This document shows positions 1 through 8,940 of a stretch of 64,000 nucleotides of DNA, piece after piece. Location of the stretch: contig VWZX01008936.1 in assembly GCA_013399015.1 (NCBI GenBank), forward strand, positions 5,593,126 to 5,657,125, in the 5' to 3' direction. The stretch's first letter is position 1, and every line of letters starts with the position of its first letter. A program made the position numbers and the translations under genes. Origin of the DNA: Galbula dea (lineage: Eukaryota; Chordata; Aves; Piciformes; Galbulidae). Below the pieces are notes generated by a model. That model saw only the letters and a program-made list of their open reading frames with translations. It ran no database searches and had not been told where the DNA came from.

Positions 1-373
1 AGTGCAAGATTCTCCCTCTAGAGCACAGTCTCAGGTCTCCTCTTTATTTGACAGCCATCATACCAGACTGCACAATGCTTCTGACCAGTAAAATGTGTGT
101 TTGAAACATGACTTCTTTCAAGTTCATATAAAGTGAGATTTAGTTTCAGGACACCAAAAATAAAAAGGCAGTTTTCTGAATCAGTGCCTTCAAATTAAAT
201 AATAATATTCTTTCCCAGAAAAGCTTTCATAAGCCTGTATTTACAAATATGAAAAACACCCATCATTCAGAAAGTTATTACTTTTTTTACAAAGGATTCC
301 ATGATATCTTGTTTATAGCAATTCTGTCCATTTCTGCTCTGGGTAAAATCAGAAACTTTAGAGTAGAACTTAC
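1..373 (-). other. PIGF: PIGF intron 4 (part), with a possible polyadenylation signal
   Basis: No PIGF exon is recognisable to the left of 374, so the final coding exons must lie outside the window. A minus-strand AATAAA (forward TTTATT at 43-48) sits about 325 nt beyond the exon 4 donor and could serve an intron-retained short transcript. Nothing else is recognised here. Confidence 0.45.
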
Positions 374-490
374 CCATTTTTACTAAATACTCGTATCCAT
401 GCCTGGATGTTTGGTCCCAGCATACACAAACATTGTAATGTGGTAAAGGTGGACAGCAGAACTGCAAACAAAAACGTCTCAGTCACTGAC
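374..490 (-). CDS. PIGF: PIGF exon 4
   Basis: The acceptor is ttgtag (AG at 492-491) and the donor GGTAAGT has GT at 373-372. It reads SVTETFLFAVLLSTFTT, then LQCLCMLGPNIQAW, then IRVFSKNG. Read through its donor, the frame meets TAA at 372-370 directly after the final Gly, so retention of the next intron would end the protein there. Confidence 0.94.
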
Positions 491-3332
491 CTACAAGGAA
501 GGAATATTACAGAATTAAGGGAGTGAGTTACTAATTTTCTAACAGTTCCAAGATTTAGGGAAAAAAAACCCCAAACCTCTAAGTCAACTTGTGAAAGCAT
601 GCATGCCTTCTTAAAACTCAGGGAGAAAAACAAAGTCTTTTCTTCTTACTCTAGAATAGTAAAGAAAGCTGGAAAGAATTCCACTATCTGTTTACCTCAA
701 CAAAGACTGAAATGCAGTAATTATTTCAAATGCCTGATATCTGTAACATTTTAAGAACCACAGTGTACCTCACTGCACATTCAGAACATTATTTCTGAAC
801 TGAAGTGTGAAGTAATGAAGTATTACTTCGTTATTCCACTTATTTTTCTAGTTTTATGCTGTGGAAGCAACCACAAAACTACATGATGCCATTGTTAGCC
901 AGTAACTTAATACCTCTCTCAGAAATCAGGCTGCTTCAGGCCTTTTTTTTTCTTTTCTAATCAGTCCTAAAAATTAAAACTAATATAAAACTGAGGAAAA
1001 GATATACAAGATGTCTATTTCAGTCTTGGGGGAAAATGACTCAATGACACTTGGAAAACTGTTTGCATCTGTATGTTTAACATTAGCATTACACTAAAAA
1101 GTTTTGTTACTATCTTGAAAAAACATCTCCAAATACACAGAAATTGTTACAGCCAGCTTCTAAAAACAAACAAACAAACAAAAGATGAAAACCAGAACAG
1201 CCACCCTTCTTCCCCAGCCAGGAGCTTATCCTTTAACTTCCAAGGTACCAGGAAATATACAAGTACTTCTACCAGTATTTGCAAGGAGAACTGCCCCTTA
1301 AAATATTTAGAGAAAGACAGGGTCTTCTGACTTACTCTATGAGAGGTGCTCCATAAAGAACAACAATCGCATGAAATAGTATGCAAGACATGAAAAAGTA
1401 TAGACAGCATTTTAGAAATCTGGATATCTAAAAAAGAGCAATGAAATATCAGAACAATGTTTCAAAGGCAAGGAGAACAAAAGTAACATGCATAGTCTGC
1501 ATCTTACAAACAGCATTGCACTCTACCTATTTCTTTATTTCATTTCAGCTGCAGCAGAGTATGAAAACAGGATGGCACATTTCAAATCAGTTTTCCCTAT
1601 GGTTAATACTTTAAAGAATTCATTTCAAATGATCACACTCCATCTAGATTTTTCTCATGGACCACATTGCAATAAGGCAAACATACAACAAATGTAAGTG
1701 GAAGTGACAAGATAAACACAGGCAATTTTATTGGATGCTTTTCACGTTTCTGTTTTACAGCTGAGTGTTATGTCCATTCATTAAAAGGCATCATTCACAG
1801 GAAGTAAAAAACATTTAAAAGCAAGAAAAGATGTAACATATATTAAAAAAGAGACATTCAGAATCAAATGTAATACTTAAAATTACATGAAGCAAAACCC
1901 ACTAGATTTTGAACTTGGCATCTTAAATTCTAAATCCATTTGAGAAATGTCCACAACTTTCTACAGACCTGAAAAACACATAATTTTCTATTCATTATTC
2001 ATTTAAACAACAGTTTCTGGGTACTCACTATACCATTTAGAAGCATAGCCACTTGATAAAAGAATTCTGATTAGGTCTGTTCTGATCAGATCACCCATGG
2101 AAATCCATAGTGTCACCTGAATACTTTTTTTGGACATCTATTCCTTAGGCTAGGCTGGGATGAAGTCTTACCAAGAACATGAAGCCTGCTTCATTTTTAA
2201 ATCACAGACAGTTAAAATACTTCTTTTCCATAATGATTCTGTGTCTTTCACAACCCCCTCAGTCAGCAAAACTAGACAGAAGCTTTCCATACAAAGCTTC
2301 GCTTTGCACTGCTCTCAGTGATGCTAGCTTAAACATTTAAGAAACACCACATCAGAGGATGAAGTCTTCTCTGTCTCATCAAGTTGGGGGTGCAAGACCA
2401 GCCACCAGACTTCAAAACACTGGTGTATTCCCCCACTGCTGAACAAGTTGTGCGCTCCTCCAAATTTACTCTGTTCAAACCTATTTCATTTGGATTCCTA
2501 CCTTTAATGCTCCCATTGCAAACTAACTACAAACATCTCTCCCAGATTTAGATTCTTCTGTTTGCAAGTTTCACCATTAAAGGAAATGTTGCCATTTTAA
2601 TACTTTTCCAAATAATTTTTTGGAACTTACCAACTCTGTTTCAGTTGTAACAAGCTAATCTCTCCTTTCTGTCTCAAAGTCTAAAAACCATTTCTCTTCC
2701 TTTGAAGTTATTAGAAACTTATGACCAGACATGAGAAAAGTGTTTCTTCATAACACTGAAGGTCAGGCTTGGACTATGATATGAGTTCTGCCCCCACTCG
2801 ATTTTTGCCATCATGCAAATTGTTGCAAGATCAACAGCTGGGACTACAAACAACCATATATTGATAAGAAAAAGGAAAGGCACAGAATCGCTCACCTCAA
2901 CAGGTTATTCACTGGTAGAGAAAGTGTAACATCACAGCAGTACTGGAGAACTTACTTCAAAAGATGCTACACTCAGCTCATTCATGGAAAACAAGGTTTC
3001 ACCACCAAAAATTGTCTTAATTCTTTCTCATTTGGTTATTTCAGGGAGAGAATTTGCTTCCCCTCTGTATTGTCTGGTAGCAGTTTAAAAAAAAAAACTC
3101 TTACCTTGTGAGCAAAAGAACTTCTCTTAGGAGACAGACTTGGTTTAAGGACTAAGTGCAAGACTACATTAAGTGCACTAACACAAACAGAACAAATACA
3201 GATCCATGCTAGGTGTGTTCCCAAAACCGTGAATCCGTCCCAGATGAAAGCCGGAACAACTGCTGTCAGAATAATCGAAAAAACACAGAGGAGGTTGGCA
3301 GCCAAGAGCCTCCTGATCTCTGCTTCTTTCAT
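374..3332 (-). CDS. PIGF: PIGF, GPI-anchor biosynthesis class F protein (5' part of the coding span, 3 coding exons visible)
   Basis: PIGF is a multi-pass ER membrane protein. It partners PIGO and PIGG (GPI7) to add ethanolamine phosphate to the GPI anchor precursor. The visible coding exons are 3332-3105, 1427-1336 and 490-374 on the minus strand. They join in frame (228, 92 and 117 nt) to give 145 codons plus two bases, against about 219 residues for the human protein, so the last third is missing at the left edge. The start ATG at 3332-3330 opens MKEAEIRRLL, matching the family N-terminus. Hydrophobic segments such as LLCVFSIILTAVVPAFIW and VLYGAPLIE, and the blocks KRSSFAHK, ETFLFAVLLSTFTT and GPNIQAWIRVFSKNG, are family hallmarks. 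It is divergently arranged with CRIPT. Exon joins were read from GT-AG sites and matched to the remembered human protein. Confidence 0.95.
1164..1184. repeat. (AAAC)n microsatellite
   Basis: About five tandem AAAC units inside PIGF intron 3. Confidence 0.8.
1336..1427 (-). CDS. PIGF: PIGF exon 3
   Basis: The exon follows a ttttttag acceptor (AG at 1429-1428) and ends before GTAAGT (GT at 1335-1334). It reads ISRFLKCCLYFFMSC, then FHAIVVLYGAPLI, a hydrophobic segment clearly like human PIGF. It enters in phase 0 and leaves two bases (GA) of a Glu codon completed by exon 4. Confidence 0.94.
1428..3104 (-). other. PIGF: PIGF intron 2
   Basis: A 1.7-kb AT-rich intron between coding exons 2 and 3. 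I see no open frame with family similarity and no recognisable repeat. The neighbouring 0.85-kb intron 3 (491-1335) is likewise plain except for the short (AAAC)n tract at 1164-1184. Confidence 0.7.
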
Positions 3333-3340
3333 CGCGTTCC
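3105..3340 (-). CDS. PIGF: PIGF exon 2 (first coding exon; CDS 3332-3105)
   Basis: The acceptor is tgtcttgcag, with AG at 3342-3341, and only eight untranslated bases precede the ATG at 3332. The donor GTAAGA begins at 3104. It encodes 76 codons from MKEAEI to AHK and ends in phase 0. An open frame continues upstream to 3518 but is intron/5' sequence without family similarity, so the internal ATG is the start. Confidence 0.94.
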
Positions 3341-3759
3341 CTGCAAGACACCAAGTCGCGCCCCCGTTACTGAGACACAGCAGAAACACTACAGAGTAAG
3401 GTTCTTCTGAGTCGCAATACATAAGGCGGAGTTCTGAGCCTGGTTTGGGGGTGAAAGGGATTCTTTTGGGGCAGAAGAACGTCATTCGCTTAAAAGCAAA
3501 CCCCAAGCCGATGGGCATAGCAGCATCGGGAGGACGAAGCGCTCGCCCCGAGCTGGCAGCCTACCCCGTGCACCGGAACCCTTCATACGACCAAGCGCAT
3601 TTCCCGGCACAAGGAACGGCCTCAGCCTCTCCGCACACGGACGTTCCCCCCCGCCCAGACCGGGCTCATCCTCACCGCTCCCTCTTCAGCTAGGAAAGAG
3701 CGGCGGAACCTGTGCCGAGCCATGAAGAACAGAAAGTGAGCCGCCAGGCCACCTCTTAC

Positions 3760-3835
3760 CTCAGCGTCGAGGCCGCCGCGGTACGCGCGTGGAGCCGCCC
3801 GGCAGCGGAAACCAGCAGCGCCTACGCGTCAGTTC
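3760..3835 (-). other. PIGF: PIGF exon 1, non-coding (5' end approximate)
   Basis: A strong minus-strand donor, GAG followed by GTAAGAGG (GT at 3759-3758), lies in the CpG-rich block just upstream of CRIPT. It can splice to the exon 2 acceptor at 3341. The transcription start is not visible, so the outer limit is an estimate. Confidence 0.6.
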
Positions 3836-3895
3836 CGGGTCAGGCCCGGAAGCGGCAGTTTCTTCTTCTTGTTGTTGCTGTGGAGGCAGATCGCC

Positions 3896-3911
3896 ATGGT
3901 GTGCGAGAAGT
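3896..3911 (+). CDS. CRIPT: CRIPT coding exon 1
   Basis: Encodes MVCEK plus the first base of Cys6, followed by GTAAGTG. The 5' UTR lies in the CpG island. Confidence 0.95.
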
Positions 3912-6900
3912 GTAAGTGTAGGCAGCTTGGGGAGCCATGCCTGGGTCGCTGGGCCCTGCCTTTGAGGAGTCCCGGGCGTCCCCTGAGTTGAGGAGCAGTT
4001 GTTAGGGGTGCTGAACTGTAAAGGGTGGGCTGTAGGTGGCGGTTCCGGGAATGTCTGTGTGTGAGCTGTCGTTCTGCCGCGGGCGTGTGCTTTTTGTGAG
4101 TATTAACGCAGTGGAGTTTTGATATTTTTGCCTTTGTAATGTGTCTTGGTATAGGCGAGAAGAAGCTCGGTACTGTAATCACTCCTGATACCTGGAAAGA
4201 TGGTGCAAGAAACACGACAGGTAATCTTGGAGAAGTGTAACGCTTGTTTTTTGGGTGTCTTAAAGCCAGTTGGGCACCTTAAGGCTAAGATCTGAAATAG
4301 TTGATCGGGTTATTTTTTCGCTTTTGTAGTTTCTTTGCCATGCTAATATAATGCGTTGGGTATTTATTTACCCTGAGCTCTTCAGTGCTGAACTTGCCTG
4401 GTGGTTTGGGATTTTTTCCTTGTATGAAATCACAATGCAGAAACAGAGCCCAGTATAATGTATTCTGTTGTCCTGTGCTTTACTTTTGTGCTGTATATTT
4501 TCTCTCTCTTTGTGACTTTATTTGGACAGGTGTAAAGTGGCAAGCTGAGCTTTTTAAAGTATGTTTGGAACTGGGAAGTTTATTTGTTTATGGTTTTATT
4601 CTTCTTGTAGAAAGTGGTGGCCGCAAGTTAAATGAAAACAAGGCATTGACCTCAAAGAAGGCAAGGTTAGTGTTTGATACTGATTTTGGCTAGAAAAGTC
4701 AGTTAGCTGTAGCTGAAACCTCTTTCTTGCATATCTGGGCAGCTGCTCTGAACTTGTCTGAACTATACTTTCTTTAAAAAATAAAAGTGGATTATAGCTT
4801 TTACCTTGTTGGTAGAAGTACATCCATACATATTTCATGGGTGCTTTCTGCTGAATCATAGAGCATGAAACAAGTATTTTACTGCAGCTGTCACCAAAAT
4901 TGCTAGGAGAGGAGCCAGCAAGCCTTATTTCCTGTGCTAAGATTGCTGATACAATCTCTTGAGCATTCCCTTAATGTCTAGGGAGTGTTCTGTCATGCAA
5001 GGGGGCAAGGAACTGCTGGAAGGTGTTTAAGTTCAAAATGTTCTAGTATCTGAATCAAAAGACACATTTTTAGTTCTGCTTTTGTTAAGTTTTTGTCCAT
5101 AATGCAAGAAGTATCTCTTCATAGGGAAAGTGGGAGCTTTTCTGTGGACTTTGGGCAGCCTGTTAGAAATAATCCTTGTGTGTCCCTTTTCTAAATTACA
5201 GTTTTTGCTGGAGTTTCTGTTGTGCCCTCTGGCTTAGACTTTGTAGGATGAGGCAGAAGAAATGCATTATTTCAAGGTATATAATAAAACATTTTTCTTT
5301 TTCCCAGGTTTGATCCTTATGGAAAGAACAAGTTTGCAATCTGTCGGATCTGTAAGAGCTCTGTCCATCAGCCAGGCTCTCACTACTGCCAAGGGTGTGC
5401 CTATAAGAAAGGTGAGTTTCACTGAGGACCAAATGACTCCAGTTTGGTTTGAAATTAGAGAGCAAGTGGAACTCTGGCATTTATTTTGCCTTACAAAGAG
5501 AAGGCTAAGATGAGATTTAATTGCTATCTTCAACTGCTGGAAGGCATAGAGAGGATGGGGTCAGACTCTTTTGAGGTGCAGAGTAATAGAGCAAGAGGTA
5601 ATGTTCACAGATTAGAACATAGAAAAATATAATTCCATACAAGGAAACCAGTTTTCACTGTGAGCTTGGTTAAGTTTTGTAATAACAAGGACCCACAGAG
5701 GTTGTGGAATCTCTACAGGAGGTATTCAGAGCTTGACTTGAAAAGCCCTAAGCCAGCCTCATCCAAGTTGACTGTGTTTTGAGTGGGACAGAGACAGGAC
5801 TAGAGACTGCTGGAGATAATTTCCAGCCTAATTCAAACTGTGATTCTGCTTCTTTTAGAATGTTTCTGGTATCCAAAATAGTAGAATTGGAAGAATAACT
5901 GTAAGCTTAATCTTGGCAATTGCATAAAAATTGTCATCTAGCAAGTTTGATTTTCCTGATTTTTATATTTTTTTAGGAAAAAAAAAATCAGATTTTGTAA
6001 AACTCAGTTATTTGCTATAGTTCCTTTTCTCCTCCCTTCTCCTCTCTCCCTTTTTGTAATAGCTAAATCTAAAACTCTAATTAGTGGTCTCAAAACAACT
6101 CAAAAGACTGACCCATTAAAAAACAACCAAACCAAAGCCCTAACAACCCAGACCCATTCATCCCACAAAACAAAAACCTCACAAACCAAACAAAAATCCA
6201 ACTTCTGATCTTGGTAAAGCAATACACTAGCTTAACAAAAGTAGAATACCTAGGGAATAAAAGGCAAAGAGGAAAATAATAAATTGACTTGTAAAAGCAA
6301 TTAAGAAAGTATCTCGGAAGGCCAGTTGTGTTTATGATTGTGCCTGCATGTATTTTTATGCATTCAGTGGCCTAAGGTGAGCCATTGAAAGGTTAATTTC
6401 TCTGAAGGGAGTCTCTAGTCCAGTTTTGAACATGCTTCATTCATTGGAAGTCAAGCTTGGCTTAATTTGAAAATGAAAAATGGAAAGGAATAATATAATC
6501 ACCATCCCTAGAAAGCAAGATAATGCACTCTGCAGTACCTAATAGATAAATCTTTCTGTACTTAGGAGTTATGTATGAATGACTACTGAAATTCTGCTTA
6601 CACCTGGAAGCTTTCTCTCTCTCCTATTCAGAATAAGTCTCCAGTATTGTTAAAAACTGTACAAAAATTCCTAAGGGGGAAAAAAAATCAATTTCAAGCA
6701 ACTTTAATGGAGAGCCTTAAGGATATAACACTTTTGCTGGTCTTAGGATTTTGAGTAGGCAGACAAAATGGCTCAAACTTGTAATTCTTGGGGGAGATAA
6801 AAAGCAGCATGAACTCAGTTGCATTATTAATACTGAGGAATCCACATAGCACATAAACCTGTGGTGAACCACCAGCTAGATGCAGAGCTACAGCTTAAGT

Positions 6901-8296
6901 TTTGATTATTAAATGAGTTTTAATTTCTCTGTAAACATGCACTGTGTCACTGAATCAGTGGTTTAGCAGCCTGCTGTGGGAGGCTTGCCTCTTCTAATTG
7001 CTAGATGCTCACCAGATGGCTGCCTGAATCCCATATGGTAGAATCTTGTTCTTAAACTTCTGACTAGTTTAGGTGGGCTCTGGGATTTTGTCTTTGTCTG
7101 CTTGTGTATCCTTCGAGGTTGAATCTGGTTTCTTCATAAAATTCAGAACTCTTAAGTGCTTTGGGTTCTAGTTCTGACCATTAAAGGCATTGTTGTGGCA
7201 GGTTTCTCGAAGCAAATTGTGACATATATATAGAATGGATATGTAGTTGGTCAGATTAGGGTCACTTGTCCTGTCTTCTCCTTCCTGTACGTGCAGCTTT
7301 TACTCTGCATCCCTCAACAGCAGTTATAAAGAAACAAAAACAATCAGCAGTGGCCCTGGTTTACATGCCAGTCCTCAGCAGTAAACCCAAACATTAGAAT
7401 CATAGAATATTAGGAGTTGGAAGGGACCTCAAAAGATCATCTAGAAGCAAGCAGTGTTTGTAGAAAACATACTGCCAGCTTCAGAAATGCAGTTACTTAG
7501 AGGAGTTTCAGCTGGAAAACAAAGTCATCAAACAGGATCACTTCTGTTCTAACCCAAACCAGGACACTGGACTGGCACTGACTTGCCACTCTTTGGATTT
7601 GGGTCAAATTCCTCTGTGACACTGGTGGTCAGCTTCACTTCAACTCTCAAGAATTCTTGATGTTCATTGTTTCTCACCTCTGCTGCTCTATAAATAGCCT
7701 AATTCTGTGAAAATGTATTCTTCTCAACTTTCTCAGTTGTCTCAAGCTCCTCCCTTGTTAATTTTGCATTTAGCAGTCAGTTTGTTGGCAACTGTATTTT
7801 CTTAGCCTAGCTACTGCCTGTTCACCATGGGCCTTCAGTTTAGCCACAGGACTTAGTTTAATAACACACCATTTTTACCTGTCTGCCAGATGGGAGCCTT
7901 TCCTGGCTGTTTCCCAGCATTCCAGCAAATTACAGAGCCTTTGGGCAATGTTTTGAATCACGGTGCTCTCAAAACAGAGCTGCTTGTTTTGGTTGTTTTG
8001 GTTTGGGTTTTTTTGAAGTGGCAGTATGACACATGCTGCAAATACTCATTTGTATTAGGAGTTGTGTTATTACTTCTGAATTTGCAGTATCTGTTGAGCA
8101 GATGCACAGACAGGTTTTCCATGAGAGCTCATTTGAACAAGTTTTTGGAAAATGAGCTTTACAGAAAGAGAACAACTATGTTTTTGAAGAAAAACTTCAA
8201 TGGTTTTAAAATAACTTTTGTTTGCTTCTAGGCATCTGCTCAATGTGTGGTAAGAAGGTCCTGGACACAAAGAACTACAAGCAAACTTCTGTCTAA
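3896..8296 (+). CDS. CRIPT: CRIPT, cysteine-rich PDZ-binding protein (complete coding span, 5 exons, 101 aa)
   Basis: CRIPT is a small zinc-binding protein first described as the partner of PSD-95 PDZ3, and later seen in the activated minor spliceosome. Coding exons are 3896-3911, 4155-4220, 4611-4665, 5308-5411 and 8232-8296. They sum to 306 nt, exactly the 101 codons plus stop expected. The four CXXC pairs are present: CEKC near residue 3, CRIC and CQGC in the middle, CSMC near residue 83. The C-terminus is NYKQTSV, a class I PDZ ligand. Differences from the remembered human sequence are few (for example AICRIC and CSMC). The start ATG has G at -3 and +4, a strong Kozak context. All introns are GT-AG. 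It shares a promoter with PIGF. Confidence 0.97.
4155..4220 (+). CDS. CRIPT: CRIPT exon 2
   Basis: Acceptor tatag at 4150-4154, donor GTAATC at 4221. Encodes the end of Cys6, then EKKLGTVITPDTWKDGARNT and T. The 389-bp intron that follows shows nothing notable. Confidence 0.95.
4611..4665 (+). CDS. CRIPT: CRIPT exon 3
   Basis: Acceptor cttgtag, donor GTTAGT at 4666. Encodes ESGGRKLNENKALTSKKA and two bases of Arg. The 642-bp intron that follows (4666-5307) holds nothing recognised. Confidence 0.95.
5308..5411 (+). CDS. CRIPT: CRIPT exon 4
   Basis: Acceptor ttttcccag, donor GTGAGT at 5412. Encodes FDPYGKNKFAICRICKSS and the HQPGSHYCQGCAYKK block, which carry the second and third CXXC pairs. 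Confidence 0.95.
5525..5862 (+). mobile_element. CR1 LINE fragment, 3' end, old
   Basis: Shows the plus-sense CR1 series: 'gaggatggggtcagactctt', then 'aatagagcaagaggtaatg', then 'cacagaggttgtggaatctc', ending in 'aaactgtgattctgc'. Strongly diverged and without coding capacity. Confidence 0.8.
6100..6215. repeat. A/C-rich low-complexity tract
   Basis: Nearly G-free sequence of AAAC/CCAAA-type runs in CRIPT intron 4. Confidence 0.6.
7397..7447 (-). mobile_element. CR1 LINE 3'-tail fragment
   Basis: The minus-sense tail 'gaatcatagaat' is followed by 'ttggaagggacctcaaaaga' and 'tcatctag', the standard reverse CR1 3' end. Only about 50 bp remain. Confidence 0.85.
8232..8296 (+). CDS. CRIPT: CRIPT exon 5 (last coding)
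   Basis: Acceptor tgcttctag. Encodes ICSMCGKKVLDTKNYKQTSV and the TAA stop at 8294-8296. Confidence 0.95.
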
Positions 8297-8940
8297 TTGT
8301 ATGGACTAGGCTTTTTGTGAACTTTTAACTTCTGTGTCTTTGTACAGTAACTTTTCTCTAAATTCATTTGTGAATATTACCTGCATCTACTTGGAATGAG
8401 GTGAGAGGTAAAAACAGCCTGATTGTTTGCCTAGAAATGTACATAATGTTTGATTTTTGTTGGTTTAGCACTCATGTTAACTGATATTTAAAGGTAATCA
8501 ACTGATACAGTTCAAAGTGAATGAGACTCTAGTTGCTAGGTTGAAACTGCTAACATCATAACACAGCTCTCTAAGATTAATACCTTTATTCTTTTGTTGT
8601 ATCTTGTGACTCCTGCTTCTCTGCTAGGAATATTTTAAAGCTGTATAAAATATGAGCTTCTATCACCTCATTGAAGTAGTATCTTCACTTGGTCCTATGC
8701 TTATAGGTATTTATAATTACTATTACATCCTCCCCTCTAAGTATTAACTTTTCACAGTTTAATGCTGCCTACAATAGGGTTGGTTAAATCACAAATGGTG
8801 AAACTACTGAAATCTCATGTGTTACTCTGCCAGTTCTTGCTTTGGCAGGAAAACTGATGAACTATTCCCCTGTCAGCCTCTAAGGAGGCTTTACCTATGG
8901 CATCTGGTGGCCCAAGGCAATAAAATAATGAGCATGGATT
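8297..8940 (+). other. CRIPT: CRIPT 3' UTR with candidate poly(A) signal at 8919-8924
   Basis: AT-rich sequence after the stop. The first canonical AATAAA is at 8919-8924, which would give a 3' UTR of about 640 nt. The end was inferred from this signal alone. Confidence 0.55.

Larger units (their letters stand above)
3520..3960. promoter_or_regulatory. Bidirectional CpG-island promoter of PIGF and CRIPT
   Basis: A CpG- and GC-rich block in AT-rich surroundings covers PIGF exon 1 (minus) and CRIPT exon 1 (plus). Only about 136 bp separate the PIGF exon 1 donor from the CRIPT ATG. Two ETS-type cores face each other: TTCCGGG at 3833-3839 and CCCGGAAGCGG at 3845-3855. There is no TATA box. This is the usual form of a shared housekeeping promoter; use of the sites is inferred. 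Confidence 0.8.
5412..8231 (+). other. CRIPT: CRIPT intron 4
   Basis: A 2.8-kb intron carrying two CR1 fragments (about 5525-5862 plus-oriented; 7397-7447 minus-oriented) and an A/C-rich stretch at about 6100-6215. No other coding sequence is recognised. Confidence 0.8.

Noticed and set aside
3333..3518. Upstream in-frame extension of PIGF exon 2
   Set aside because: The family N-terminus begins at the internal Met (3332), and an acceptor AG at 3342-3341 shows the rest is intron.
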